From CAWBRT01 sp963814745 (lineage in GTDB: Bacteria; Acidobacteriota; Terriglobia; Terriglobales; Acidobacteriaceae): a stretch of DNA of 64,000 nucleotides. The position numbers and the translations under genes are program-made. Position 1 is the first letter of the stretch, and each line of letters begins with the position of its first letter. Below, piece by piece: positions 28,821 to 37,213 of this stretch. A model generated the notes under the pieces. That model saw only the letters and a list, made by a program, of their open reading frames with translations. It was not told the DNA's origin and made no database searches. Location of the stretch: the NCBI GenBank assembly GCA_963814745.1, contig CAWFEA010000019.1:1-64000 (forward strand). The letters are read 5' to 3'.

Positions 28821-29663
28821 ATGATAAGCGGTAAGCGCATCGCGGTGGTTTTGCCGGCGTATAACGCCGAGAAGACTCTCGAAGCGACGATCGGCGAAGT
28901 GCCGGCGCTGGTGGATGATCTGATTCTGGTCGATGATCACAGCTCTGACCGGACGGTGGAGATGGCGCGTCAGCTAGGTCTTGCCTGCTTCGTTCACGAC
29001 CGTAATTACGGATACGGCCGCAATCAGTTGACCTGCTATCGTGAGGCGTTAGCCACCGGAGCCGACGTGGTGGTCATGCTCCATCCCGATTACCAGTACA
29101 CTCCGCGCCTGATAACGGCAATGGCCAGCCTGGTGGCCTATGACGTCTACGACGTTGCTCTCGGTTCGCGGATTATAGGAGGCACCGCCCTGCGCGGCGG
29201 CATGCCTTTTTATAAGTACCTGGCCAATCGCTTTCTGACCGCATTTGAGAATCTGTTCCTGGGAGCAAAACTTTCCGAGTACCACACGGGCTATCGCGCC
29301 TTCAGCCGCGAAGTATTGCTGAGGCTGCCGCTGCTTGAGAACTCCAACGACTTTGTCTTCGATAACCAGGTGCTGGCGCAGTGCGTTCGTTTCGGCTTCC
29401 GTATCGGAGAGGTTTCCTGCCCCACGAAATATTTCAAGGAAGCGTCTTCGATCGACTTCCAACGCAGCGTGATTTACGGATTGGGCGTGCTGCGAACGAC
29501 CGCGCAGTTTGGCCTGCAAAAATGGGGCATGGCCAGCTTTCGGTTTCTCAGCGATGAAGGCCGCACGCTCGATGCGGAAGTCGCGGCCTACTACAAGCGC
29601 GATTCAGAAGCCCTCCAGAACAGTAGCGTAAGTACGGATAGCATTGAACAACGATTGGAATGA
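28821..29663 (+). CDS. Family 2 glycosyltransferase (dolichol/polyprenyl-phosphate mannosyltransferase-like)
   Basis: 280 residues. A GT-A fold with AVVLPAYNAEKTL, LVDDHSSDRT and HPDYQY (the DxD-like metal site is replaced by HPD), then GSRIIGG and YHTGYRAFS. These are typical of DPM1-like enzymes that move a sugar from a nucleotide to a lipid phosphate. There is no membrane segment, so it is cytoplasmic or peripheral. It lies 263 bases downstream of the TMTC-like gene in the same direction. A donor-supply role for that enzyme is inferred from the pairing. Confidence 0.85.
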   Translation: MISGKRIAVVLPAYNAEKTLEATIGEVPALVDDLILVDDHSSDRTVEMARQLGLACFVHDRNYGYGRNQLTCYREALATGADVVVMLHPDYQYTPRLITAMASLVAYDVYDVALGSRIIGGTALRGGMPFYKYLANRFLTAFENLFLGAKLSEYHTGYRAFSREVLLRLPLLENSNDFVFDNQVLAQCVRFGFRIGEVSCPTKYFKEASSIDFQRSVIYGLGVLRTTAQFGLQKWGMASFRFLSDEGRTLDAEVAAYYKRDSEALQNSSVSTDSIEQRLE

Positions 29664-29686
29664 ATCCCAGATGGCGGGCGTTGCGG

Positions 29687-30046
29687 CTACGCGGTGGCGG
29701 CGGTGCGTCTGCCTTCGAGTGCGGACGCAACCACCGACGGCAGTTTCTCCGCTTCGCCAGCGGGACAAGCAAAGCGGAACTCGGGTTTCTGGATGGCAGA
29801 GTATATCTGGATTACAGGAACTTTTCGTTGTTCTAACGACTCAATCTGAAAGCGAAGCAGATGCCGCTCAGCTTGCGCCAGCGTATGGCAAAGGAGAACG
29901 GCGTCGAAATCCTCCCGATGGAGAAGCATCGTCGCCCAATACGGGGTCACGATGGTTGGGCAACAGCCTGCGCAAGCCAGCGCAGCGGCGCGCACTCCCA
30001 GCAGACCGACATCATGCCCAACGCAGAGGACTTTATAGCTGCTCAT
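29687..30046 (-). CDS. Orphan degenerate response-regulator receiver domain
   Basis: 119 residues. The fold pattern is receiver-like: KVLCVGHDVGLLGVRAAAL for strand 1 and helix 1, DFDAVLLCHTL for strand 3, KVPVIQIYS for strand 4, then a final helix. The phospho-acceptor Asp expected after the third strand is not present (DAVLLC instead of D-x-x-LLD), so phosphorylation is doubtful. There is no output domain and no kinase nearby. It may act as a binding module; this is a guess from the fold. Confidence 0.6.
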   Translation of the reverse strand: MSSYKVLCVGHDVGLLGVRAAALACAGCCPTIVTPYWATMLLHREDFDAVLLCHTLAQAERHLLRFQIESLEQRKVPVIQIYSAIQKPEFRFACPAGEAEKLPSVVASALEGRRTAATA

Positions 30047-30085
30047 CTCAAGTACCAGAAGAAACTATTCAGCTCATGCACTCAT

Positions 30086-30211
30086 TCAACTGATCTTGAA
30101 CTCATCGCGAGCCCGCTGCTCGCTGCGTTCCTGTCGAGCACGAATTATCAATCCTGTAGTGGCAGCCAGCACGAAGCCCACCACCGGCAAAAGAATTAAA
30201 GCACCAGACAT
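30086..30211 (-). CDS. 41-residue single-span membrane peptide
   Basis: Starts at ATG 30211 with GAGGTGA five bases upstream and ends with TGA at 30086. Residues 4-23 (ALILLPVVGFVLAATTGLII) form one membrane helix, followed by a strongly charged tail (RARQERSEQRAR). The good ribosome site and amphipathic layout argue for a real gene. The function is unknown. Confidence 0.6.
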   Translation of the reverse strand: MSGALILLPVVGFVLAATTGLIIRARQERSEQRARDEFKIS

Positions 30212-30643
30212 TCATTCACCTCGGGAGAAAGTTCGAATAACAGGCTTGCGCCTGTTATCCCTCCATTTGAAACCCGCCGCCGGCACAAAGGTTTCGGGTT
30301 ACTTCAATGCAACAGCTCAGCAAAAGCAAGCAATACTGATCAGCCACACCCGGTACGGCACGCCGGGGAAGACTTCGGTAGCTGAGCTTTAGATTATCCC
30401 TACGCGGCTGAGGGTCAAGTTACCGAAGTACCCGCCGCTGGACGCTGTCGCGATCCGGGTCAGCCGGGATGACGATCCACGGAGTCAACTTCGCTCTCGG
30501 GGAGCAAGTCTTCGTCGAATCACATCACCCTATTCCGGGCAGCAAAGAAAATTCTGGGGGGGGGGTGGTGCGAGACCGTCATGCGAATGGATGCGGCATA
30601 GAATTCATCGCGAAAGACGACACTTAGCACCGGTTGGCAGGCG
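30212..30643. other. Non-coding stretch upstream of the 41-residue peptide gene
   Basis: About 430 bases without a credible frame. A 9-base perfect hairpin lies at 30237-30258, in the expected leader of the small membrane peptide. A G-tract (nine G) near 30557 is a likely spot for base-count error. Confidence 0.5.
30237..30258 (-). promoter_or_regulatory. Hairpin in the leader of the small membrane peptide
   Basis: ATAACAGGC-TTGC-GCCTGTTAT, a 9-base perfect stem with a four-base loop, 26 bases before the start codon. It could be an operator or an RNA hairpin; the sequence does not distinguish the two. Confidence 0.4.
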
Positions 30644-31045
30644 TTACTCGCTGTAGCCTTCCTCGTTTTTCTGGTCGCCATCTTCGTCCGCAGGCTCTTC
30701 GTCCTCGTCGTCCTCGTCGTTCTTGTCTTCGTCTTCGTCAATCTCGTCGGTACGGAAGACGGCCGCGGTGGGATCGGAATCAGGTTCACCGGCGGCAGCG
30801 AGGGACTTCGGTTGCGATGCCGCCGGCGGAGCCTCGGTCGCAAGCGGCTCCGGCTTTTCTTCGGCGCCGCTTACTTCCGGCAGATTGTTGATTTCGGCGC
30901 CAGCAAGGCGCAGCAGAGCGTCATTGGCCGTATCTGCGATGCGGGTGCTGGGCTTGTGAAGCTTGCGAATCGCTCTGAAAGCGAGATGGCACAATTCAAA
31001 GCGGTTGCGGGTGATTAACGCCGCGGAAACGATAACTGAACGCAT
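30644..31045 (-). CDS. Hypothetical protein with very acidic C-terminal tail
   Basis: 133 residues from ATG 31045, preceded by GGAAGG; a longer frame to 31123 has no ribosome site. The N-terminal half (MRSVIVSAALITRNRFELCH...) is helical and basic. A Pro/Ala linker and a tail of about 35 residues made almost only of Asp and Glu follow. Acidic tails of this kind are found on nucleic-acid mimics and chaperones, but I recognise no family. It is 144 bases downstream of the RRM gene on the same strand. Confidence 0.55.
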   Translation of the reverse strand: MRSVIVSAALITRNRFELCHLAFRAIRKLHKPSTRIADTANDALLRLAGAEINNLPEVSGAEEKPEPLATEAPPAASQPKSLAAAGEPDSDPTAAVFRTDEIDEDEDKNDEDDEDEEPADEDGDQKNEEGYSE

Positions 31046-31189
31046 ATACAAACACCTTCCGTAGTTGAAGAGCAGGTTGCGGTTCGCGGTGAACGCTTTC
31101 GCAAACACAGGCGTCGTAGGCACGTCAACTCGAAATACCTAGGAAGGCCAATGTCGCGGCCGGTAATTTCAACGCAGCCGCGCGAAAGG

Positions 31190-31489
31190 TTAGTAGCGGC
31201 CTCTGCCGCCGCTTCGGCCACGGCCTCCGCCGGATGGGCGCTCGGTCTTTGGGCGCGCCTCGTTGACATTGAGAGAACGACTTCCCATCTGGGTTCCGTT
31301 CAAGCCGGCGATGGCTTTCTCGCCCTCGCCATCATTGGCCATTTCCACGAAGCCAAAACCACGCGGCTGGCCGCTGTCCCGGTCGGTAACGATGGTGATT
31401 TTGTCAACCTGCCCGTATGCCCCAAATGCCTTTCGCAGATCATCTTCGGTGGTGGCGAAATCCAGATTCCCGACGTAAATGTTTTTCAT
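31190..31489 (-). CDS. Single-RRM RNA-binding protein
   Basis: 99 residues. One RNA recognition motif with RNP2 IYVGNL (residues 4-9) and RNP1 RGFGFVEM (~43-50), followed by a short Arg/Gly-rich tail (GGGRGRSGGRGRY). This is the usual layout of the small bacterial RRM proteins that bind single-stranded RNA, often under cold or stress. The aromatic residues that stack on RNA (Tyr5, Phe45, Phe47) are present. Confidence 0.92.
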   Translation of the reverse strand: MKNIYVGNLDFATTEDDLRKAFGAYGQVDKITIVTDRDSGQPRGFGFVEMANDGEGEKAIAGLNGTQMGSRSLNVNEARPKTERPSGGGRGRSGGRGRY

Positions 31490-31942
31490 ACTTGCCTCAG
31501 CAAGGTGGGCTGTTCAACTGTCAATGTTTCTCGGACGAGTGAGGCAAAGGTAAAAGCCGTCCGTTGCCTGAGGCGGGTCGGGAAAAAAGACATTCAAACG
31601 CACCTCAAGACTAGCACACCCGCGAGCAACGTGCCGGTACGGTATGCCGATCAATATCTTTGGAGCTAACCCGGCCAGTCCTCCGCGACATCGTGCGCGC
31701 TGAGCCTTAAATCCTCGTTGTGGGTAGCGGCGTTGCGGAGTCGATTGCAGGGCGGCTGATGTTCACGTATCATTAGAGATAATAAATGGTTTTGCTTATC
31801 CGAACGACGCCGACGCACTCTGCAAGGCCGATGGCACTTTGGTTGTCGAGTGACGCGCCCTGATATCGATACCAAGAAGCCATAAGCTCTAGCCGAAGCC
31901 GGCCTCATCGGGTGGTAAGGTCTGACAGTGTAGGAAACGTCC
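31490..31942. other. Intergenic, nothing recognised
   Basis: About 450 bases between divergent genes, probably containing the RRM gene promoter and leader. The open frame at 31666-31944 has no ribosome site or recognisable fold. No tRNA or hairpin array is seen. Confidence 0.5.
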
Positions 31943-32191
31943 ATGGATTGTCCCGCTAATTCGTACGTGCTGTTGTTTCAAACCGAGCATTTTCATAAGG
32001 GCAAACGCTATCACTGGATGGTCTGCGGGGAGCACAAACCGGACGAGCTAGTATCATGGGGATACGCGCCTACGCAGGAACAGGCTGAAACGGCGGCCCA
32101 TCAGGAAGTCCGGGATTTGTTGTCCGGGGACAGCAAAGGCGGGCCGGTGACGAGCACCATAAAGGCCTTCACCCGCCGCCGTACCGAGTGA
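31943..32191 (+). CDS. Small hypothetical protein, 82 residues
   Basis: Composition is normal for a soluble protein (YHWMVCGEHKPDELVSWGYA; QEQAETAAHQEVRDLLSG). One conserved-looking Cys-Gly-Glu-His motif lies near residue 29. There is no strong ribosome site. The even codon use and the close in-frame stop upstream argue modestly for a real gene. No family is recognised. Confidence 0.5.
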   Translation: MDCPANSYVLLFQTEHFHKGKRYHWMVCGEHKPDELVSWGYAPTQEQAETAAHQEVRDLLSGDSKGGPVTSTIKAFTRRRTE

Positions 32192-32334
32192 CACTCCCCG
32201 GATCAATATCCCTCATCGGGATTGCCAAGCGAATTTTGGACCTCTCCCGCATCGATACCGGAAAACCACGATAGGTCTATCCCGACACGAACTCAGACAC
32301 CCCAAACGCTTTAAGCGAAGCGGTGCTGGCACGG

Positions 32335-32775
32335 TCAGGCGGATTGATCCGCGTCCAGCAGGAACATGGTTGCGTTGGTTTCCGCCACCAGGGTTTGCGC
32401 GGGGTTGTCGAGTCGAAGCTCGGCGCGGGCGGTCATCAGGCGATGACGCCGCTCCAGGGTCCAGCCACGAATGATCAATTTGTCCCCGGTGGAAACCGGT
32501 TGCCGAAAACGGGTGTCGGCGCGAGCGGTGACTCCCTGCAGCCCTTGAAAGTGAACCGCCCATCCAAGCGCTTCGTCCAGCAACGCGAAAGTAACTCCGC
32601 CGTGTAGCATTCCCGGCCAGCCGTTATGCGCGACGCGCGCGGTATAGAGAGCGCGGCAGCCATGAGGCCCATCGGGGAAGAACTGAACGTGCAGTCCCTC
32701 GGGATTCTCCGGACCGCAAACATAGCAACGCTCGGTTTTCGGTTTCACGCGGACTGCTGAAGGTTTGATCGACAT
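32335..32775 (-). CDS. Hotdog-fold thioesterase (PaaI/YiiD type)
   Basis: 146 residues with AAGGA ten bases before the ATG. It shows the hotdog helix motif GMLHGGVTFALLDEALGWA (catalytic Asp/Glu in LLDEA) and the strand LIIRGWTLERRHR. The N-terminus has a CYVCGPENP segment typical of this subgroup. It would hydrolyse acyl-CoA thioesters in the cytoplasm; the acyl group is unknown. It is upstream of no obvious partner. Confidence 0.85.
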   Translation of the reverse strand: MSIKPSAVRVKPKTERCYVCGPENPEGLHVQFFPDGPHGCRALYTARVAHNGWPGMLHGGVTFALLDEALGWAVHFQGLQGVTARADTRFRQPVSTGDKLIIRGWTLERRHRLMTARAELRLDNPAQTLVAETNATMFLLDADQSA

Positions 32776-32835
32776 GGATTCCTTTGCTTCGAGGATTGGT
32801 CGTGCGCCGCAGCCGGCTTCGGCTGGCTTTCATGA

Positions 32836-33347
32836 TTATGTCAGCGTCAGTTCCATCTTGAGGTTGTCGCGGTGGACCGTGTAGCGGTCGTCAGGGCATC
32901 GCTCGGTGACTCGAAACCCTGCTTTCTCGTACAGGCCGCGCGATTGCGGCAGCTCATCCACCGTCCAGAGGAATATCTTCGGGAAGCCGCGCTCGCGGCA
33001 CCACTCAGGGCCGCGGACAGCAGCGCTTTTCCCGCCCCGCGTCCATGATAAGCCGGATCGACGAGGAAGAAACGAAGCTGCACCCCATCAGGTCCCGGAT
33101 GGCGGCCGATGATGGAGATGGAGCCCACCAGTACGCCATCGATATGGGCCGAGAGCACAAGGTCCTTCTCCGGATCATAGTGCGCGATGAACTCCGAGAA
33201 CTCGCGCGCAATCAGGATCTCGAACGGCGCCCCTGAGCCCCACGCCGCCGCGTAATAACGTCCGTGAAGCTCGCTCACCCGGCCAATCAGTCCGGGCTCA
33301 TATCCGCGGCGGATTTCAAGGCCTGTCTGCACAGTCGGAACACCCAT
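32836..33347 (-). CDS. GNAT-family N-acetyltransferase, frameshifted near 33007
   Basis: About 170 residues after repair. It starts at ATG 33347 behind a GGGGG-type ribosome site. Acetyl-CoA binding motif A is clear (RFFLVDPAYHGRGAGKALLS, around residue 95). One base is missing near 33007. After that the correct frame continues as WCRERGFPKIFLWTVDELPQ, then SRGLYEKAGF, and stops at 32836. The continuous frame that reads on to 32847 has a nonsense C-terminus. The acceptor substrate is unknown. A consensus error is the likely cause of the break. Confidence 0.8.
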
Positions 33348-33589
33348 CGCATCCCCCTTCATTTTAGTGGTGTCAGTACAGGATATTCTCACCCACCTGC
33401 GCCGCCAGCAATCGAAATCGAGCCGCCATCGGCACCGTTGACAGGAAAAGTTAGCGGTTCGGATGTCGTCCGGGTAGCCGGCCTGCCGCGATTTGCCGCA
33501 GCGTCGAGAAGTTCTGGCGCAAGGTAGAATAGTTGCCTGATTTTCCCGGCTCAACATTTTACCGGCAAACGAGGAAAGCGCTGGCCGCC

Positions 33590-34725
33590 ATGGTTCCTGC
33601 CAACTTCGAACAACTTGAGACTCCATGTGTATTGGTGGATCACGCTCGCCTGACCGGCAACATTGTTTCCATGCAGCAGCGGGCGAATGCTCACCAGGTC
33701 CGGCTGCGGCCACATATCAAGACTCACAAATCCCTGGAGATCGCGCGCTTGCAGTTGGCGGAAGGCGCGGTTGGCATCACGGCGTCGAAAACCGACGAAG
33801 CTCTGGTATTCATCAACGCCGGCGTACGGTCGGTAACCGTCGCGTATCCGATCATAAGCCAGTCAAAGCTCAAGCGGTTGCTGACCGCTGCCACGGCTCA
33901 TCAGACGGATTTGCGGTTGGTGGTGGATAGCATGGCGGGAGTTGATGCCTTAGCGTCAGCGGCCGAGCATGAAAAGACAAAAATTAACGTCTTGGTGAAG
34001 ATTGATGTCGGTCTGCATCGCTGCGGGATGCGGGAACAAGACCCGGAACTTACAACTCTGATACGCCGGATTGACAGCAATCGAAAACTTCAATTTAAGG
34101 GATTGCTTTCCCACGCCGGCAATTGCTACGGCGCCAAAGGCGTGGACGATGTGCGGCGGATCGCCGCTGAGGAGTGCCGAATTCTCGGTTGCGTGAGAGA
34201 GCGCATTGAAGCCATGGGAATTGAAGTTGCGGAGGTTTCGGTTGGCGCCACCCCGACGGCAATGGTTAGCGACCTCTATGAAAAGATTACCGAGATAAGA
34301 CCGGGAAACTACGTCTTTATGGATTTGACGGCTCTCCGCCTGGGCGTGATCGATGGCGATCGGATTTCTCTATCGGTGTTGGCGACCGTCGTCTCCGCTA
34401 ATCGCGATTACGCGATCATCGACGCGGGCACAAAGGTCTTAAGCTCGGATATGGGTGCGCACGGCACCGGGGCGGGGCTCGGGTATGGCTTGGCATATGC
34501 GGTGGAAGATTACGATAAGAAGCTGAATCCGATTGCCGTTGTGAAGCTCTCGGAAGAGCATGGATTTCTCTGAGCATGCGGCGCCGCTCGCGATTGGATC
34601 GCAGCTTCGAGTCATTCCAAATCATGCCTGCCCGGTGGCGAATCTTGCGGAAAAGCTTGTGGTTATGTTTCCCGACGGAAAGTTCGAGAGGTGGAACGTG
34701 GACGCCAGAGGCTGCGTACTTTGAG
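33590..34725 (+). CDS. D-threonine aldolase / D-serine dehydratase-like PLP enzyme, two frameshifts at 3' end
   Basis: Fold-type III alanine-racemase-like barrel: LETPCVLVDHARL at the start, RPHIKTHKS with the PLP lysine, VKIDVGLHRCG, and LLSHAGNCYG. The C-terminal domain has SVGATPTAMV and EEHGFL, then out of frame SEHAAPLAIG and a VIPNHACPVAN metal-binding His/Cys motif. Single extra bases near 34568 and 34680 explain the early stop at 34573; the repaired stop is at 34725. It would cleave or dehydrate D-3-hydroxyamino acids. ATG 33590 is preferred; TTG 33533 is possible. Confidence 0.8.
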
Positions 34726-34822
34726 GCCGTCGGCGGTGAGCATGGGTAGCGCCGCACATAAGGGTTGCTGCACTGGGATTGGCGATTAGAACTTTAACTC
34801 CTGTGGAGAGATTCGCTGCCTT

Positions 34823-35416
34823 ATGGAAGGATTGCAGATTTGGGCGCAGCCATGGTGGGTTAATCTCCTGCTGCTGGTTCCGGTGCTTTCGTATCTTTCC
34901 TGGCGGCGGACAGGGTTGGCGCTTAGCCGTTGGAAGCTATTGGCGCTGGTTTTGTTCGGCGCGGCTTTCGGGTTCGTGGAGGCCGCGGTCGTGGTTTACC
35001 TGCGCGCCGCGGCTGGTTTGGCGAACGGCACAATCTCTCTGCAACCCTCTTCAACAACTTATCAGCAAGCCTTATCGGTGCTTGCACAATTTTCCCAGGG
35101 TCTGCGAACGATTGAGGTTTGTCGCGAGGCGGCGACGATGGTCATGCTGGTCACGGTTGCACTGCTGGCGGGCGCCGGGGCCAAGGCGCGTTGGGGTGCG
35201 TTCTTGTGGGAATTTGGCGCGTGGGACTTAGCCTACTATGCGGGCCTGCGGACGATGCTCGGATGGCCATCTTCGCTCAAAGACTATGACGTGCTTTTTC
35301 TCATTCCGGTGCCTTGGGTGGCGCAGGTGTGGTTCCCGCTGCTGGTGAGTGGCTTGAGCCTGCTCATCGTTGCCCTGTGCCGGACAGGAAATGCAACTGG
35401 CTCGCGAGTCCGCTAG
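34823..35416 (+). CDS. Hypothetical integral membrane protein, 197 residues
   Basis: Four to five hydrophobic segments (residues ~12-30, 38-60, 105-122, ~135-150 and 165-187), a short N-terminal WAQPWW and a basic C-terminus. An acidic residue lies within the second segment (FGFVEAAVVVYLRAA). It resembles uncharacterised acidobacterial membrane proteins. No catalytic motif and no clear partner. Confidence 0.6.
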   Translation: MEGLQIWAQPWWVNLLLLVPVLSYLSWRRTGLALSRWKLLALVLFGAAFGFVEAAVVVYLRAAAGLANGTISLQPSSTTYQQALSVLAQFSQGLRTIEVCREAATMVMLVTVALLAGAGAKARWGAFLWEFGAWDLAYYAGLRTMLGWPSSLKDYDVLFLIPVPWVAQVWFPLLVSGLSLLIVALCRTGNATGSRVR

Positions 35417-35431
35417 TTGGGCTGCCGAAGA

Positions 35432-35887
35432 CTACGGAGTCGCGGAGCAGGGAACTGGTTTTGCGTAGTCCGGCATGGGAATCGCCTGTCCGTTTTGGTC
35501 AACCTTGGAAGCGTAGCACCGGGTCGCAGGCGCCGGCGCTGGTTGAGGCGCAGCCGTTACATAGTCCGCAGGCGGATAAGCGTAGTACGGAGCGTAGGGA
35601 CCGTAGTAGTACGGAGCATAGGCGTCATAGTAAGGCCACCAATACGGCCACCAGAGACCGCCATAGAATCCGCCGTAGAATCCGCCATAGACCCTTGGCC
35701 CGTAATATCCGCCGTAGTATCTGCCGCCGTAATAGCCTCCGCCGTAATGGCCTCCGGCGAAATGCCCGCCAGCGTAGAATCCCCCGCCTCCATGTCCACC
35801 GCGAACTTGCGCCACGGCTGACGCGGGAAACGCAACCATCAACATCACGATCATGATCAAAGCCAGGGCCAGAGCTGTCGCCTTCAT
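35432..35887 (-). CDS. Secreted Gly/Tyr-rich protein
   Basis: 151 residues with AGAGGTGA before the ATG. A signal peptide of ~26 residues ends at SAVAQ. Residues 27-75 are a low-complexity run of GGHYGGGYYGGRYYGGYYG type units, then a WWPYWWPYYDAY aromatic stretch. The C-terminal domain carries a Cys pair (RCYASKVDQNGQ...KPVPC). Similar glycine/tyrosine-rich exported proteins are common in environmental bacteria, but no function is known to me. Confidence 0.75.
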   Translation of the reverse strand: MKATALALALIMIVMLMVAFPASAVAQVRGGHGGGGFYAGGHFAGGHYGGGYYGGRYYGGYYGPRVYGGFYGGFYGGLWWPYWWPYYDAYAPYYYGPYAPYYAYPPADYVTAAPQPAPAPATRCYASKVDQNGQAIPMPDYAKPVPCSATP

Positions 35888-36036
35888 GATTCACCTCTAA
35901 GAGGCGGCGAAAAAACAGGGTGCTTCGGCGCGTCTTTCCGCAGCCTGTTACCAACAAAATGTTACTCCAGATGCAGTGCAGGCGCACCAAAGAAAACGAA
36001 TGCCGCGCCCGGCAGCTCGCCTATACAATCAACCCC

Positions 36037-36576
36037 ATGGACTGGAAAAACGAGCTCGCGCAAGCGGTTGAGCAGGAAGATGAAGCGGCGCTCCGGCGAG
36101 CGGCTTTGGCGGGAACTGCCAGAACCATTCGCTTCCTCAGCAGTCGTCTCTCTTCGGCGGACGACGCAGCGAAATGGAAGGCGATCCGTGGATTGGGAGT
36201 CGTCGCCGGTGAGCGTAACGCTGTCTCCACCGACCGGGCACGCGAGTTGCTGCGGCGCTTCTTCTGGTCGCTCACCGACGAATCCGGCACGGTCCCCTTC
36301 GGCGTGCCGGAGGCAATCGGGGAAGTGCTGGCGGTGCGGAGCGAATTGCAATCCGAGTTCCTGCCAATACTTTGCTCGCTCGCCTATCACCCTGAACGCG
36401 CGCAGACCGGAGCGATCGAGCGTGGAATCTTCTGGGCGTTGGGGCGATTGGGGCCGGCGTCGGCGCTCTGTTCCGCGGAAGCAGTCGAGAGCGTAAAGTG
36501 GGCTGCCGAGCAACATGCCGATGGCGAAAGCCGGAAAGTCGCGGCTTGGGCGTTGAGCCAGTTTGGCGCGCGCTAG
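36037..36576 (+). CDS. HEAT-repeat-like protein (DVU0298-type)
   Basis: 179 residues from ATG 36037; the frame extends upstream to 35920 without a ribosome site. It is all-helical, with paired helices such as KWKAIRGLGVVAGE, GVPEAIGEVLA and SRKVAAWALSQFG, the pattern of HEAT or PBS-lyase-type repeats. It resembles the DVU0298 family, whose function is unknown to me. It stands alone. Confidence 0.6.
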   Translation: MDWKNELAQAVEQEDEAALRRAALAGTARTIRFLSSRLSSADDAAKWKAIRGLGVVAGERNAVSTDRARELLRRFFWSLTDESGTVPFGVPEAIGEVLAVRSELQSEFLPILCSLAYHPERAQTGAIERGIFWALGRLGPASALCSAEAVESVKWAAEQHADGESRKVAAWALSQFGAR

Positions 36577-36720
36577 AGCAGTTGCTAATGATGCGCTTGT
36601 TTGAACCTGGCAGTTGGCGACCGAGGGATCGGCTTTGCTTTCCGGCACGCGCAACAACAGCAGATCCCTGGCTGCGCTCGGGATGACACCCCCGAAGAAC
36701 AGTTTTTCAGCATCCTGCTA
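36575..36720. repeat. MITE-like TTTTTCAGCA element
   Basis: Runs from TAGAGCAGTTGCTAA to TTTTTCAGCATCCTGCT. It contains GAGGGATCGGCTTTGCTTT facing AGCAGATCCCTGGCTGCG as an internal inverted repeat, and GGATGACACCCCC. Same family as 53821-53978 but more decayed at the left end. Confidence 0.6.
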
Positions 36721-36789
36721 TTGCGTCAGATCGAGGGAAAAAGCCGGCGGGGCGAATGGTAGAAAGGCAACGCTTTCGCCCCGGCCGGT

Positions 36790-37188
36790 CTATGGTGTGT
36801 TCTGCACAAACTCAACCAGAATGCCGCCGGTGTGACGCGGCTTTAGGAAGTTGACCAGGAAATCGCCAGCTCCCTGCACCGGCTTTTCGTCGAGCAGAGG
36901 CATTCCCTTGGCGGCATATTCGGCCTGCACGGCTGTGAGATCTTGCACGGCGAATGCAAGATGATGAATCACCGGCTTGCCGGCTTTGTATTCGCTGAGC
37001 TTTCCGCCCTGCGGGATCACCAGCTCCACCGGACTGGCTCCGTTGCCCTGGGCAAAGATGCAGAGGGCCTTGTACTCCGGCACATAGCCGCGATGATCCT
37101 CCTCGAGGCCGATCAGCTTCATAAATTGCTGAGCGGCCTCTTCGCTTGGCATGAGGAGGCCTACGTGATGCAATTGCACCTGACCCAT
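36790..37188 (-). CDS. VOC superfamily protein, methylmalonyl-CoA epimerase-like
   Basis: 132 residues. One glyoxalase/epimerase-type module pair: LHHVGLLMPS with the first metal His, then VIHHLAFAVQDL and GGILVEFVQ with His and Glu ligands. The length and pattern are those of methylmalonyl-CoA epimerase or related lyases. It begins 25 bases after the thiolase stop, so the two are probably one operon acting on acyl-CoA. The exact reaction is not certain. Confidence 0.75.
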   Translation of the reverse strand: MGQVQLHHVGLLMPSEEAAQQFMKLIGLEEDHRGYVPEYKALCIFAQGNGASPVELVIPQGGKLSEYKAGKPVIHHLAFAVQDLTAVQAEYAAKGMPLLDEKPVQGAGDFLVNFLKPRHTGGILVEFVQNTP

Positions 37189-37213
37189 TTGCGTCCTTCC
37201 AGAACCAGGCCCG

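Noticed and set aside
30520..30891. Arg/Pro-rich frames around 30.5-30.9 kb
   Set aside because: They are out-of-frame readings of the repetitive Asp/Glu codons of the acidic-tailed protein.
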